From: an uncultured Bacteroidales bacterium
GTDB taxonomy: Bacteria > Bacteroidota > Bacteroidia > Bacteroidales > UBA1715
Length of the DNA: 64,000 bases
Direction: 5' to 3'
NCBI GenBank assembly: GCA_937892155.1
Contig: CALAUG010000047.1
Location: 1-64,000, forward strand
Position 1 is the stretch's first letter; each line of letters starts with the position of its first letter. A program made the translations under genes and the position numbers. The notes below the pieces were generated by a model. That model was not told the origin of the DNA and did no database searches. It saw nothing but the letters and a program-made list of their open reading frames with translations. Below, piece by piece: positions 43,904-51,680 of the stretch.

Positions 43904-45205
43904 ATGAAAAAAATTATCAAGTCCGTTGCTCTATTATTGAGCTTAAATATGTTCGTAACCATTGGATATTCCCAATCCGATATTCTTGTTCCAGGTGACT
44001 ATATGAAATATAAAGAACTTTATGAAGAAGCACAAAAAGCAAAAAGTGAATGGGAAGTTGTAATAAAAAAAATTAACGAACAGACTATTGATTTAGGTCT
44101 TTCTGTGAGGTGGGCAACTTGCAATCTTGGGGCAAGTGCTTCTGAAAATGCAGGAAATTATTATGCGTGGGGAGATGTTTCAGCCAACGTTAGTCATGGT
44201 TCGTCTTATAGAGTTAGTAGTAATGCTTGTGAAAATGATGAAAAAACAGGTCTTGAAATATTAAAACTTGACTACGATGCTGCACATGAAGCATTAGGCA
44301 AGGGATTCCATATTCCGACAGAAGCTGATTGGCAAGAACTTATGGAAAAATGTACATGGACATGGACTAAATTGAATAATGTTGAAGGCTACAAAGTGGT
44401 TGGGAAAAATGGGAATTCTATTTTCATACCTGCATCGGGATACCATTTAGGGGATTATTTGTATAATAAAGGGAAAAAAGGGCATTATTGGACGTCTATG
44501 AAAAATGGAAGTTTCTCCAAGTGTTTCCTTATGAATTCAAGTAAAATGAAATTTGGAAGTGAATTACCTTACTTGTCCTTTTCTATAAGACCTGTAGTAG
44601 ATGTTGAGACAATAATGTCCAAATATGAAAATATGAAAAAAATTGCCGAACAAATGAACCAATATATTCAAGACATTCATAACAGTTGGAAAAAGCCTTA
44701 CGTAGATCTTGGTCTATCAGTAAAATGGGCTACATGTAATTTAGGGGCCACTAGCCCAGAAAAAACTGGGAATTACTATGCGTGGGGAGAAACGAAGCCA
44801 AAGAATACTTATAATTCAAGCACTTATTCGGGCGACTCAAAAGATGCTGCAAAAGTAAATCTTGGGGAACATTGGAGAATGCCAACAGAAGACGAGGTTA
44901 GTGAATTGTTTGCTAATTGTACTATTACATGGGCAACGGTTAATGGTGTAAATGGTTTCATAGTATATATAGATAATCTTGCAAGCTCGCAATTTGGGCA
45001 ATCCATTTTTCTGCCAGAATCAGGTGGAATGGTAGATAACGTAGTAGAAAAAGATGAAAATCTGACGCTCTTGTGGATCTCAAAACAAATTGATAATAAA
45101 AAAGCCAAATTAATTGTATTTGAAGGGAGAAAATTTCCTAGGGGGAAGGTTGTGGCTGTTGACAAATTTTGCGGATTACCTATACGACCTGTGTATGTAG
45201 AATAA
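43904..45205 (+). CDS. Secreted protein with two FISUMP domains
   Basis: The 433-residue protein has a signal peptide (IIKSVALLLSLNMFVTIGYSQ), a coiled coil (about 35-60) and two tandem copies of one domain. Copy one runs from DLGLSVRWATCNLGAS with YYAWGDV, GFHIPTEADWQEL and YWTSM to FSIRPV. Copy two runs from DLGLSVKWATCNLGAT with YYAWGET, HWRMPTEDEVSEL and LLWIS to LPIRPV. These are the motifs of the Fibrobacter succinogenes major paralogous domain (FISUMP), found in surface proteins of gut bacteria and possibly sugar-binding. A second coiled coil (about 235-255) separates the copies. It has its own terminator. Confidence 0.83.
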   Translation: MKKIIKSVALLLSLNMFVTIGYSQSDILVPGDYMKYKELYEEAQKAKSEWEVVIKKINEQTIDLGLSVRWATCNLGASASENAGNYYAWGDVSANVSHGSSYRVSSNACENDEKTGLEILKLDYDAAHEALGKGFHIPTEADWQELMEKCTWTWTKLNNVEGYKVVGKNGNSIFIPASGYHLGDYLYNKGKKGHYWTSMKNGSFSKCFLMNSSKMKFGSELPYLSFSIRPVVDVETIMSKYENMKKIAEQMNQYIQDIHNSWKKPYVDLGLSVKWATCNLGATSPEKTGNYYAWGETKPKNTYNSSTYSGDSKDAAKVNLGEHWRMPTEDEVSELFANCTITWATVNGVNGFIVYIDNLASSQFGQSIFLPESGGMVDNVVEKDENLTLLWISKQIDNKKAKLIVFEGRKFPRGKVVAVDKFCGLPIRPVYVE

Positions 45206-45229
45206 GGAAATTCTATAATTGTATAGTTT

Positions 45230-45260
45230 AAAAGAGAGAAATAGACTTCTCTCTTTTTTT
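45230..45260 (+). terminator. Intrinsic terminator after the two-domain FISUMP gene
   Basis: A 10-base-pair stem (arms 45231-45240 and 45247-45256) is followed by a run of T. Confidence 0.8.
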
Positions 45261-45602
45261 GTTTATTAGAATTCTTAGTTTCTTGGACCTAAAGCTAAAT
45301 CAGAAAATATTCAGATTCAGGCGATATAGTTGGTGACAAATTTATCGTTTCCGTAACCAGAGAGCAAAAAATATCATCCCATACCTATGTAATGAACTGA
45401 AATCGTTGTATTTGTAAATCATAATGCAATGATTTGTTATATTTTTTAAAATATAAAACAAATTTCAATAATTAGAATTATTTAAATTGTTAAAAAATGG
45501 GAAGTTAACATACGTGACACTATGCTACTATAAGTCGGTTCCTGATGGTGAGAATTTTCGACATGAAAAATCATGAAAGTTGAATAAATCCTAAGAAAAA
45601 CG
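45261..45602. other. Gene-free AT-rich interval
   Basis: No coding sequence or protein remnant was found here. The only structure is an AT-rich imperfect palindrome at 45433-45462 (13-base arms with a 2-base bulge), which could form a hairpin. The interval marks the border between the accessory region and the tadA housekeeping block. Confidence 0.5.
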
Positions 45603-45610
45603 TAATTTTG
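45603..45610 (+). promoter_or_regulatory. Promoter -7 element of tadA
   Basis: TAATTTTG fits TAnnTTTG, 20 bases before the tadA ATG. Confidence 0.6.
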
Positions 45611-45630
45611 CATAAATTATCCATAACGAT

Positions 45631-46074
45631 ATGGCAGAAAAGAAAACCGACGAATATTATATGGAACAGGCTCTCGTACAGGCAAAACTTGCTTACGAGA
45701 AAGACGAAGTTCCTATTGGCTGTGTGATTGTTTGCGAAGGACAAATAATTGCCCGCGCGCATAATTTGTCCGAAACTTTGAACGATCCGACTGCTCATGC
45801 CGAAATGCAGGCATTTACCATTGCCACAGATTATTTAGGCGGAAAAAATCTTCAAAAATGCACGCTATACGTAACCGTTGAACCTTGTGCAATGTGTTGT
45901 GGTGCTTCGTATTGGGAACAACTTGGAAAAATCGTGTATGGCGCATCTGACGTTAAGCGTGGTGTTTCGGAACTGCACGACAAAATTCTTCATCCCAAAA
46001 CCGTAGTTGTTGGCGGAGTCCTTAAAGAAAAATGCGAAGCATTGATGCAGGAATTCTTTAAAGGGAAAAGATAG
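45631..46074 (+). CDS. tadA: tRNA adenosine(34) deaminase
   Basis: The enzyme converts the wobble adenosine of tRNA-Arg(ACG) to inosine. The 147-residue cytidine-deaminase fold has the zinc site HAE (H56, E58 as proton shuttle) and PCAMC (C86, C89). The C-terminal region ASDVKRGVSELHDKILHP fits TadA rather than guanine deaminase. Length and motifs are normal and all catalytic residues are present. It has its own promoter. Confidence 0.94.
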   Translation: MAEKKTDEYYMEQALVQAKLAYEKDEVPIGCVIVCEGQIIARAHNLSETLNDPTAHAEMQAFTIATDYLGGKNLQKCTLYVTVEPCAMCCGASYWEQLGKIVYGASDVKRGVSELHDKILHPKTVVVGGVLKEKCEALMQEFFKGKR

Positions 46075-46137
46075 AATGATTAGGGTATAGATGTAACTGT
46101 CGTTGATTCTTATAATTTCGAATTCATAGTTCGTAAA

Positions 46138-46758
46138 TTATATTTCCAGTTCACCAGCGCCTTGTCTCACAATTTCCACACTGTCATTTGAGCAATCCAC
46201 AACCGTAGATGGCACATTCTTCCCAAATCCGCCGTCAATAACAGCATCGACAAGATTGTCAAACTCTTCTTTAATAACTTCTGGGTCTGTTAAATATTCA
46301 AGTATTTCATCCTTGCTTTTTACCGAAGAGGTTAAAATTGGATTGCCAAGTTCCTTTACAATGGCCCGGCAGATGTTATTGTCGGGAATACGGATTCCGA
46401 CTGTTTTTTTCTTGCTCTTAAATAATTTTGGTACGTTTGAATTTGCATTCAAAATAAATGTGAATGGGCCGGGAAGGTTATGCTTCATCACTTTGAATAC
46501 CTGATTGCTGGTAACTTTCGTAAATTCCGACAGATTACTTAAATCGTAGCAGATGAATGAAAAATTTGCTTTTTCTAATTTGATGCCTTTAATCCGTGCA
46601 ACACGTTCCACCGCTTTTTGATTGGTAATGTCGCATCCGAATCCGTACACTGTGTCTGTGGGATAGATTATAACACCGCCATCACGTAAAATATCTACAA
46701 TTTGCTTGATTTGACGTTCGTTGGGATTTTCGTTGTAGAGCTTGAAGTACGTCGCCAT
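46138..46758 (-). CDS. L-threonylcarbamoyladenylate synthase (Sua5/YrdC/YciO family)
   Basis: The family makes threonylcarbamoyl-AMP from threonine, bicarbonate and ATP for t6A modification of tRNA. From the ATG at 46758 the protein has 206 residues with GGVIIYPTDTVYGFGCDITNQKAVERVARIKG at the N-terminal side, then PGPFTFILNAN, KKTVGIRIPDN and LTSSVKSKDE. It is the short form without the Sua5 C-terminal domain, and could be a YciO-type paralogue. The longer start at 46797 would run into the SRP RNA gene and is rejected. The SRP RNA lies directly upstream on the same strand. Confidence 0.9.
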   Translation of the reverse strand: MATYFKLYNENPNERQIKQIVDILRDGGVIIYPTDTVYGFGCDITNQKAVERVARIKGIKLEKANFSFICYDLSNLSEFTKVTSNQVFKVMKHNLPGPFTFILNANSNVPKLFKSKKKTVGIRIPDNNICRAIVKELGNPILTSSVKSKDEILEYLTDPEVIKEEFDNLVDAVIDGGFGKNVPSTVVDCSNDSVEIVRQGAGELEI

Positions 46759-46768
46759 AGTGTTACAT

Positions 46769-46876
46769 AAAAAAGGAGTAAGCGACTTGTATCGCACCGC
46801 TACAACCGCCTACCCTTGCTTCCTTCCGGATCTGGGGGGGTTCAGCAGGAGCTGGTCGTACAAGACTTACCCCATG
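46769..46876 (-). ncRNA. ffs: Signal recognition particle RNA, small bacterial type
   Basis: On the minus strand the region contains the conserved SRP domain IV hairpin: CAGATCCGGAAGGAAGCAAG with the GGAA tetraloop and asymmetric internal loop, flanked by CCC/GGG pairing. The 5' part (GGGGTAAGTCTTGTA) pairs with the 3' part (TACAAGTCGCTTAC). A promoter motif TATTTTTG lies just upstream (46877-46884) and six T residues end the gene. It binds Ffh and targets nascent membrane proteins. The Sua5-family gene follows 10 bases later and may be partly read through from it. Confidence 0.92.
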
Positions 46877-46884
46877 CAAAAATA
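46877..46884 (-). promoter_or_regulatory. Promoter -7 element of the SRP RNA gene
   Basis: Minus-strand TATTTTTG directly before the SRP RNA 5' end. Confidence 0.65.
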
Positions 46885-46955
46885 GTGTTTTTTTGAATGT
46901 AAACGATGTTTTGCAATAAGAAATTGCTAATTAAAGAGGTTCGTTCCTCTAATCT

Positions 46956-47549
46956 CTATCTTCTTATTTGCCCTTTCTTCTTGTTATTCACGTTCTGACT
47001 TGGTTTGTTTTGGGTCGAGGTGGAAGTTGTCGTCTTTGTCGTTGTCGTTTTGGCAGGTGCTTTCACTTCTTCCTGTTCCTTAGCCATAAACGTTTGTCTC
47101 CGTATGGTACTTTCATCCGATTCAAATGCGTCAACCTGTGAATCTTCTATTGCCAAACTTCCCAACGATGAGTTTTCTATAAGAAAGTCTTCTATCTTAC
47201 AATTTCGAATAATCATATCGGAAATAGTGGCATTTGTCAACGTAAGGTATTTGCAGATAACATTTTCAATGAGTACGTTCGTGATAACGGTCTGTTCTAT
47301 TGTGATATCGGTCGCGCTTACATTTTGTACCGATGATTCAACTGTTACAACATTGGCAATCAACACGTTGTCTGGTCCGTATTTCCCAGCAATCGAGTCA
47401 GCAACACGCTCGGCGTATGTCTTTCTTGGTGGCTGACTTTCCTTTGTCGTTTTTGAAGTTGCATATTTGGAACTTGGAGTAGGGCGTGACTGTGCTTCAA
47501 CTTGAATGACTGCACACGCACAAAGAAGTATTAGTAGAAGTTTTTTCAT
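46956..47549 (-). CDS. Secreted pentapeptide-like repeat protein
   Basis: From the ATG at 47549 the protein has 197 residues: a signal peptide (KKLLLILLCACAVIQVEAQ), a polar linker, and a region (about 65-140) with a five-residue periodicity (VTNVLIENVICKYLTLTNATISDMIIRNCKIEDFLIENSSL), like a pentapeptide beta-helix. The tail is Thr/Lys/Asn-rich and disordered. The helical column looks structural; no function is known. The shorter start is chosen because the promoter TACCTTTG lies at 47571-47578. It is divergent from pdxY. Confidence 0.75.
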   Translation of the reverse strand: MKKLLLILLCACAVIQVEAQSRPTPSSKYATSKTTKESQPPRKTYAERVADSIAGKYGPDNVLIANVVTVESSVQNVSATDITIEQTVITNVLIENVICKYLTLTNATISDMIIRNCKIEDFLIENSSLGSLAIEDSQVDAFESDESTIRRQTFMAKEQEEVKAPAKTTTTKTTTSTSTQNKPSQNVNNKKKGQIRR

Positions 47550-47570
47550 ATTTTTTCTATTTTGCAAAAA

Positions 47571-47578
47571 CAAAGGTA
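47571..47578 (-). promoter_or_regulatory. Promoter -7 element of the pentapeptide-like gene
   Basis: Minus-strand TACCTTTG, 21 bases before the ATG at 47549; a TTTG lies 16 bases further upstream (47595-47598). Confidence 0.6.
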
Positions 47579-47646
47579 CGTTTTTTACTGTTTGCAAAAC
47601 ACCGATTCAATAAAAATAATAACTTGCATTATTATTTTTTAAGATT

Positions 47647-48486
47647 ATGAACGAGAAGAAAATACTTACAATTCAGGATATTTCGTGTGTCGGACAATGC
47701 TCATTGACGGTTGCTTTGCCCGTAATTTCGGCGATGGGAATTGAAACTGCAATTTTGCCATCTGCAATTTTGTCAACTCACACTGGCGGCTTTCAGGGTT
47801 ACACGTTTCGTGATTTAACCGATGATATTCCAGCAATAAAGGAACACTGGAAAAAAGAAAATATCAAATTTGATGCTTTCTACACAGGTTACGTTGGCAG
47901 TGTAAAACAGTTGGAATATATTGCCGATATAATGGACGAACTTCGCAAGCCTGACAGCATTATTGTCATTGATCCTGTGATGGGCGACAAAGGAAAATTG
48001 TATCCCGGTTTTGAACCAAGTTTTGCAAAGGAAATGGCAAAAATGTGTAAAAAAGCTGATGTTATTGTCCCAAACCTTACAGAAGCTGCATTTATGCTTG
48101 ATGAAGAGTATATAGAAACAAATCACACCAAGGAATATATAGAACGTATTTTGAAAAAATTATTGGCTCTTGGCTGTAAAAATGCGTTGTTGACAGGTGT
48201 AAGTCTTGAACCTGGCAAATTGGGTATTGCATCAATAAATGGTTCTACTGGTAAAATTTCATATTATTTCCGTGATTTGATTAATGGTATGTTCCATGGT
48301 ACTGGTGACGTGTTCGCAAGTAGTTTCGCAGGTGCAATGATACTCGGAAAAACTGTTGAAGAAGCTGGTAAAATTGCCGTTGACTTTACGGTTGACGCTA
48401 TTGCTAAGACTATCAACGACAAAAGCCACTGGTATGGCGTTAAGTTCGAATTGGCATTGCCTGGCTTAATAGACAGCATACGCTAA
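47647..48486 (+). CDS. pdxY: Pyridoxal/pyridoxamine kinase
   Basis: The enzyme phosphorylates pyridoxal or pyridoxamine to the B6 cofactor. The 279-residue ribokinase-fold protein starts with the family pattern ILTIQDISCVGQCSLTVALPVISAMG, followed by TGYVGSVKQL, VIDPVMGDKGKLYPGF, VIVPNLTEAAFM and the catalytic anion hole FHGTGDVFASSFAGA. All motifs are intact. It is monocistronic, with a short hairpin-forming spacer after it. Confidence 0.93.
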   Translation: MNEKKILTIQDISCVGQCSLTVALPVISAMGIETAILPSAILSTHTGGFQGYTFRDLTDDIPAIKEHWKKENIKFDAFYTGYVGSVKQLEYIADIMDELRKPDSIIVIDPVMGDKGKLYPGFEPSFAKEMAKMCKKADVIVPNLTEAAFMLDEEYIETNHTKEYIERILKKLLALGCKNALLTGVSLEPGKLGIASINGSTGKISYYFRDLINGMFHGTGDVFASSFAGAMILGKTVEEAGKIAVDFTVDAIAKTINDKSHWYGVKFELALPGLIDSIR

Positions 48487-48604
48487 TAGCCTGTTGTATT
48501 CTGAATAAATTTAGTTTGCAAGCCTAACCTCGATTGGGGTTGGCTCTGGTGTGTTGTGTATATAGAAATCTTATAGCGAATTATTACGCTTTGTGAATAT
48601 TTTA

Positions 48605-48612
48605 TACCTTTG
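48605..48612 (+). promoter_or_regulatory. Promoter -7 element of the tandem phosphatase gene
   Basis: TACCTTTG fits TAnnTTTG, 20 bases before the ATG at 48633. Confidence 0.55.
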
Positions 48613-48632
48613 TCCACTAATTATTTACAAAA

Positions 48633-51600
48633 ATGAAACGATATCTTTTTCTTGTCATTTGTTTATGTTTGACGTATGTCGGTTTTGCCCAACCTAAAAA
48701 CATTATTTTGGTAATGGCCGATGGCGTGGGGTTCAACCATGCTCAAATCATACAGAACAATAAAAGTTGCCCGTTGTATAATTTTGACGTGAATTATGCC
48801 GTGGCAAATTATCCAAGTTATTGGAACACACTCGATAAAGAAAAGGATATACAATATTTCCGTGGCGACTATCACGTGAGTCGTGTGTGGAATGAATTTG
48901 ATTATGCCGATTCGTTACCAATCGACCCTATAACTGCGGGTTCGGCTCTCGCCACTGGTGTTAAAACCGCCTACGAAGCCGTGAGTTACGATATGGACGG
49001 CACTGAACTCGAAACTATTATTGAACGTGCCATTGCAAAAGGTAAGGCAACCGCATTGCTTACCGACGGCGACTTGTTCGGCAACAATGCAATCTTCCCG
49101 TTTGTGTGCCATTCTCCCGTGGCCGACGATGACTACGATTATGAAGATCTATTCTTTTCTATGGCGAACAACTCGCAGGTAAATCTTGTGGCTGGTAGCG
49201 GAGTATTTGGCTTGGAAAATCCTAAGTGGAACTATGTTGATAACATTGAGAATTTCCCTGACGACCTTTCAAAACAGGTGTTGTTCTCAACCGAAAACTA
49301 TACTTTGACCGACGAACTCATAAATTCTTCTCTTGATCTTCTTAATCAAAACAACAATGGATTTGTGGCTGTGGCCGAATTCTCCGAAGTTGTTTCGCAA
49401 TTTGACAGCAAGAACTTTGAACCAACTGCTACGGCTTTGGACAATATTTCCCGACGCATAGAGACAATCTACAATTGGGTGGAACAAAATAGTTCATGGA
49501 ATGAAACGCTTATGATTGTCGTTGGTTCCTACGAAATTGGATATTTAGCCAGTCAGTCGTTCGACAAAACGAAACCAATCACACACTATTTGTCGCAGTC
49601 GCCAACCGATATGCAGTATTACAGCGAGTATCCTACCAACTTGCTTACACCAATGTTTGCAAAAGGAAAAGGCAGCGAATTGTTCCATAATTACATCGAC
49701 GAAACCGACTTTTTGTTGGGAAGCTACATAAGCAATAGCGAGATTGCGCAAGTAATTTTCCGTTGCATGCCTAACGAGGTAAAACAACCAAAGAACATTA
49801 TTTTCATGGTGAACGATGGCTGTGGCATCAGTCCAATAAAGGCTGCTGATTATTATACCGGTACAATCGCATCGTACGAAAACTTTCCTGTTCAATTGTG
49901 GAATTGCACCCATGCGTCGGCAACATCGGCGGGAATTGAAAATTTATCGGTATGGAATAATACCTATGAGTCACGTCTTGCTTGGACTGGGAAAGATTAT
50001 TTATGGAAGCGCAATAATGCGACTTGTTCCGGTGCTTCGGGAACGGCTATGGCAACAGGTAAGAAGACATATTATTATTCATTAGGTGTAGATTTAGAAA
50101 AAAGTGCGCTCAAATCAATTGCTCGTTATGCTAAAGAAATTGGCAAATCTGCTGGTGTTGCTACAAATGCGCCATACTACGATGCTACTCCGGGGGCATT
50201 CTTTACGAACAATGTTTTCCGTGAAAATTATAACGATTTGTCGCGTCAAGTGATTATTGAATCAAATGCCGACGTGGTAATTGGTTGCAGCCATCCCGAA
50301 TATGATAATGATGGACAATTGAAGTCAGCCCCTGATTATACAAAAATTGGTGGTAAAGAAATGCTTGACGGCCTTCGTGCTGGTGCAACTGAATATCAGA
50401 TTGCTTCAAATTCAGGATGGAAAACGGTGCAAGATGTTGATGGCGATGGCGAACCCGATCCGTGGACATTTGTCGAAGATAGTGCCAACCTTGTGAAATA
50501 TATGGAAGGCGAAACACCTAAACGTTTGTTCGCTATGATTCCAGTGGAGGGTTCAATGCAATTTTATCGTGATGGAATCAGTGTGAATGAAGTTCATTTT
50601 GACGATTGGAATCCTAAAATGCCACGGCTTTGGCAAATTGCAAAAACAGCAATTAATTGCCTTGATGACAATGAAAACGGTTTTTTCCTTATGATAGAAG
50701 GCGATATGGTTGACAATTCTGGACATAAAAATTATCCAGGACGACAAATAGAGGAACAAATGGAATTTAACCGTACTGTTGATACTGTTATTTCGTGGAT
50801 AGAACGTAATAGTAGCTGGGATGAAACATTATTAATAGTCACTGCCGATCACGAAACTGGTTTTATTGCTGATCCTTATTTGAAGGAAGATTCTATTATG
50901 CTGAATCATTGGCAAATTATTGATAATGGCGTTGGAAATATGCCGGGACTTGCGTTCTATGCTGTAGATCACTCCAACCAGCTTGTCCCTTTATTTGCAA
51001 AAGGTGTGGGTGCGGAAGTTCTTGGAATGTACGCTGATGAGTGGGATTATGTACATGGCAAATATTTGAATAATTCCGAAGTCGGTCAGTGTATGTTCCA
51101 GTTATGGAATGGTCAGGCTTGTTCAGTAGTAAATGAAGCACCAAAACAAAACTTCTTCGATACAATAGTTGTAAAACAATTACATCCTTTGGAATTTGCT
51201 ATACCTACTGATTTCTTTGTTGATGCGGAAGATGCACCTATAATCAAAATGCAGTCAAAACCAAGTTGGATTAGTTATGATAAGGAAAATTTAGTTTTGT
51301 CGGGTACGGCTCCAAAGAAAGTCGGTATTAATTATGTGAATTTTGAAATTGTTGATGGACAAACAACAGGGGCAGCCATAGTACAGAATGTACAGATTAA
51401 AATATTGGTAGTAAAAGATGAGGAACCTCAAGCTGCTGAAAAAATCGCAAAAGGAGAGGTTGTTGTTTATCCAAATCCAGTCGTAACTCAAATTACGGTT
51501 AAGACTGAATCAACACAAGGAACAATAGTTCTACGTACCATTGATGGACGTATCGTGAAAGAATTGTCAATTAATGGAAATAGTACGGAAATTCCTGTCA

Positions 51601-51680
51601 ATGGTCTTCCTGCAGGAGAATATGTGATTCAAATCAACGATAATACAAATGTTACAACGAAAAATATTATCGTTCGCTAG
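48633..51680 (+). CDS. Tandem alkaline phosphatase with inactive first domain and type IX sorting tail
   Basis: The 1015-residue protein has a signal peptide and two PhoA-type domains. The second (about 383-830) keeps the active site: nucleophile S466 in CSGASGTAMATG, DATPGAF, EGDMVDNSGH, TADHETG and DHSNQLVPLFAKG. The first (about 20-380) aligns with it but has Pro for the nucleophile (DPITAGSALATG), SYEIG for DHETG, no His in the EFSEVVSQFD segment and no final His (PTNLLTPMFAKG). An Ig-like domain and a C-terminal VVVYPNPVVTQI... sorting domain follow. The enzyme should be secreted or surface-bound and release phosphate. It overlaps the next gene by 32 bases. Confidence 0.9.
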   Translation: MKRYLFLVICLCLTYVGFAQPKNIILVMADGVGFNHAQIIQNNKSCPLYNFDVNYAVANYPSYWNTLDKEKDIQYFRGDYHVSRVWNEFDYADSLPIDPITAGSALATGVKTAYEAVSYDMDGTELETIIERAIAKGKATALLTDGDLFGNNAIFPFVCHSPVADDDYDYEDLFFSMANNSQVNLVAGSGVFGLENPKWNYVDNIENFPDDLSKQVLFSTENYTLTDELINSSLDLLNQNNNGFVAVAEFSEVVSQFDSKNFEPTATALDNISRRIETIYNWVEQNSSWNETLMIVVGSYEIGYLASQSFDKTKPITHYLSQSPTDMQYYSEYPTNLLTPMFAKGKGSELFHNYIDETDFLLGSYISNSEIAQVIFRCMPNEVKQPKNIIFMVNDGCGISPIKAADYYTGTIASYENFPVQLWNCTHASATSAGIENLSVWNNTYESRLAWTGKDYLWKRNNATCSGASGTAMATGKKTYYYSLGVDLEKSALKSIARYAKEIGKSAGVATNAPYYDATPGAFFTNNVFRENYNDLSRQVIIESNADVVIGCSHPEYDNDGQLKSAPDYTKIGGKEMLDGLRAGATEYQIASNSGWKTVQDVDGDGEPDPWTFVEDSANLVKYMEGETPKRLFAMIPVEGSMQFYRDGISVNEVHFDDWNPKMPRLWQIAKTAINCLDDNENGFFLMIEGDMVDNSGHKNYPGRQIEEQMEFNRTVDTVISWIERNSSWDETLLIVTADHETGFIADPYLKEDSIMLNHWQIIDNGVGNMPGLAFYAVDHSNQLVPLFAKGVGAEVLGMYADEWDYVHGKYLNNSEVGQCMFQLWNGQACSVVNEAPKQNFFDTIVVKQLHPLEFAIPTDFFVDAEDAPIIKMQSKPSWISYDKENLVLSGTAPKKVGINYVNFEIVDGQTTGAAIVQNVQIKILVVKDEEPQAAEKIAKGEVVVYPNPVVTQITVKTESTQGTIVLRTIDGRIVKELSINGNSTEIPVNGLPAGEYVIQINDNTNVTTKNIIVR

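Noticed and set aside
45284..45296. The 11-base sequence TTGGACCTAAA occurs here and again near 54171
   Set aside because: Identical 11-base words are expected by chance hundreds of times in a window of this length, and nothing around the two places is similar.
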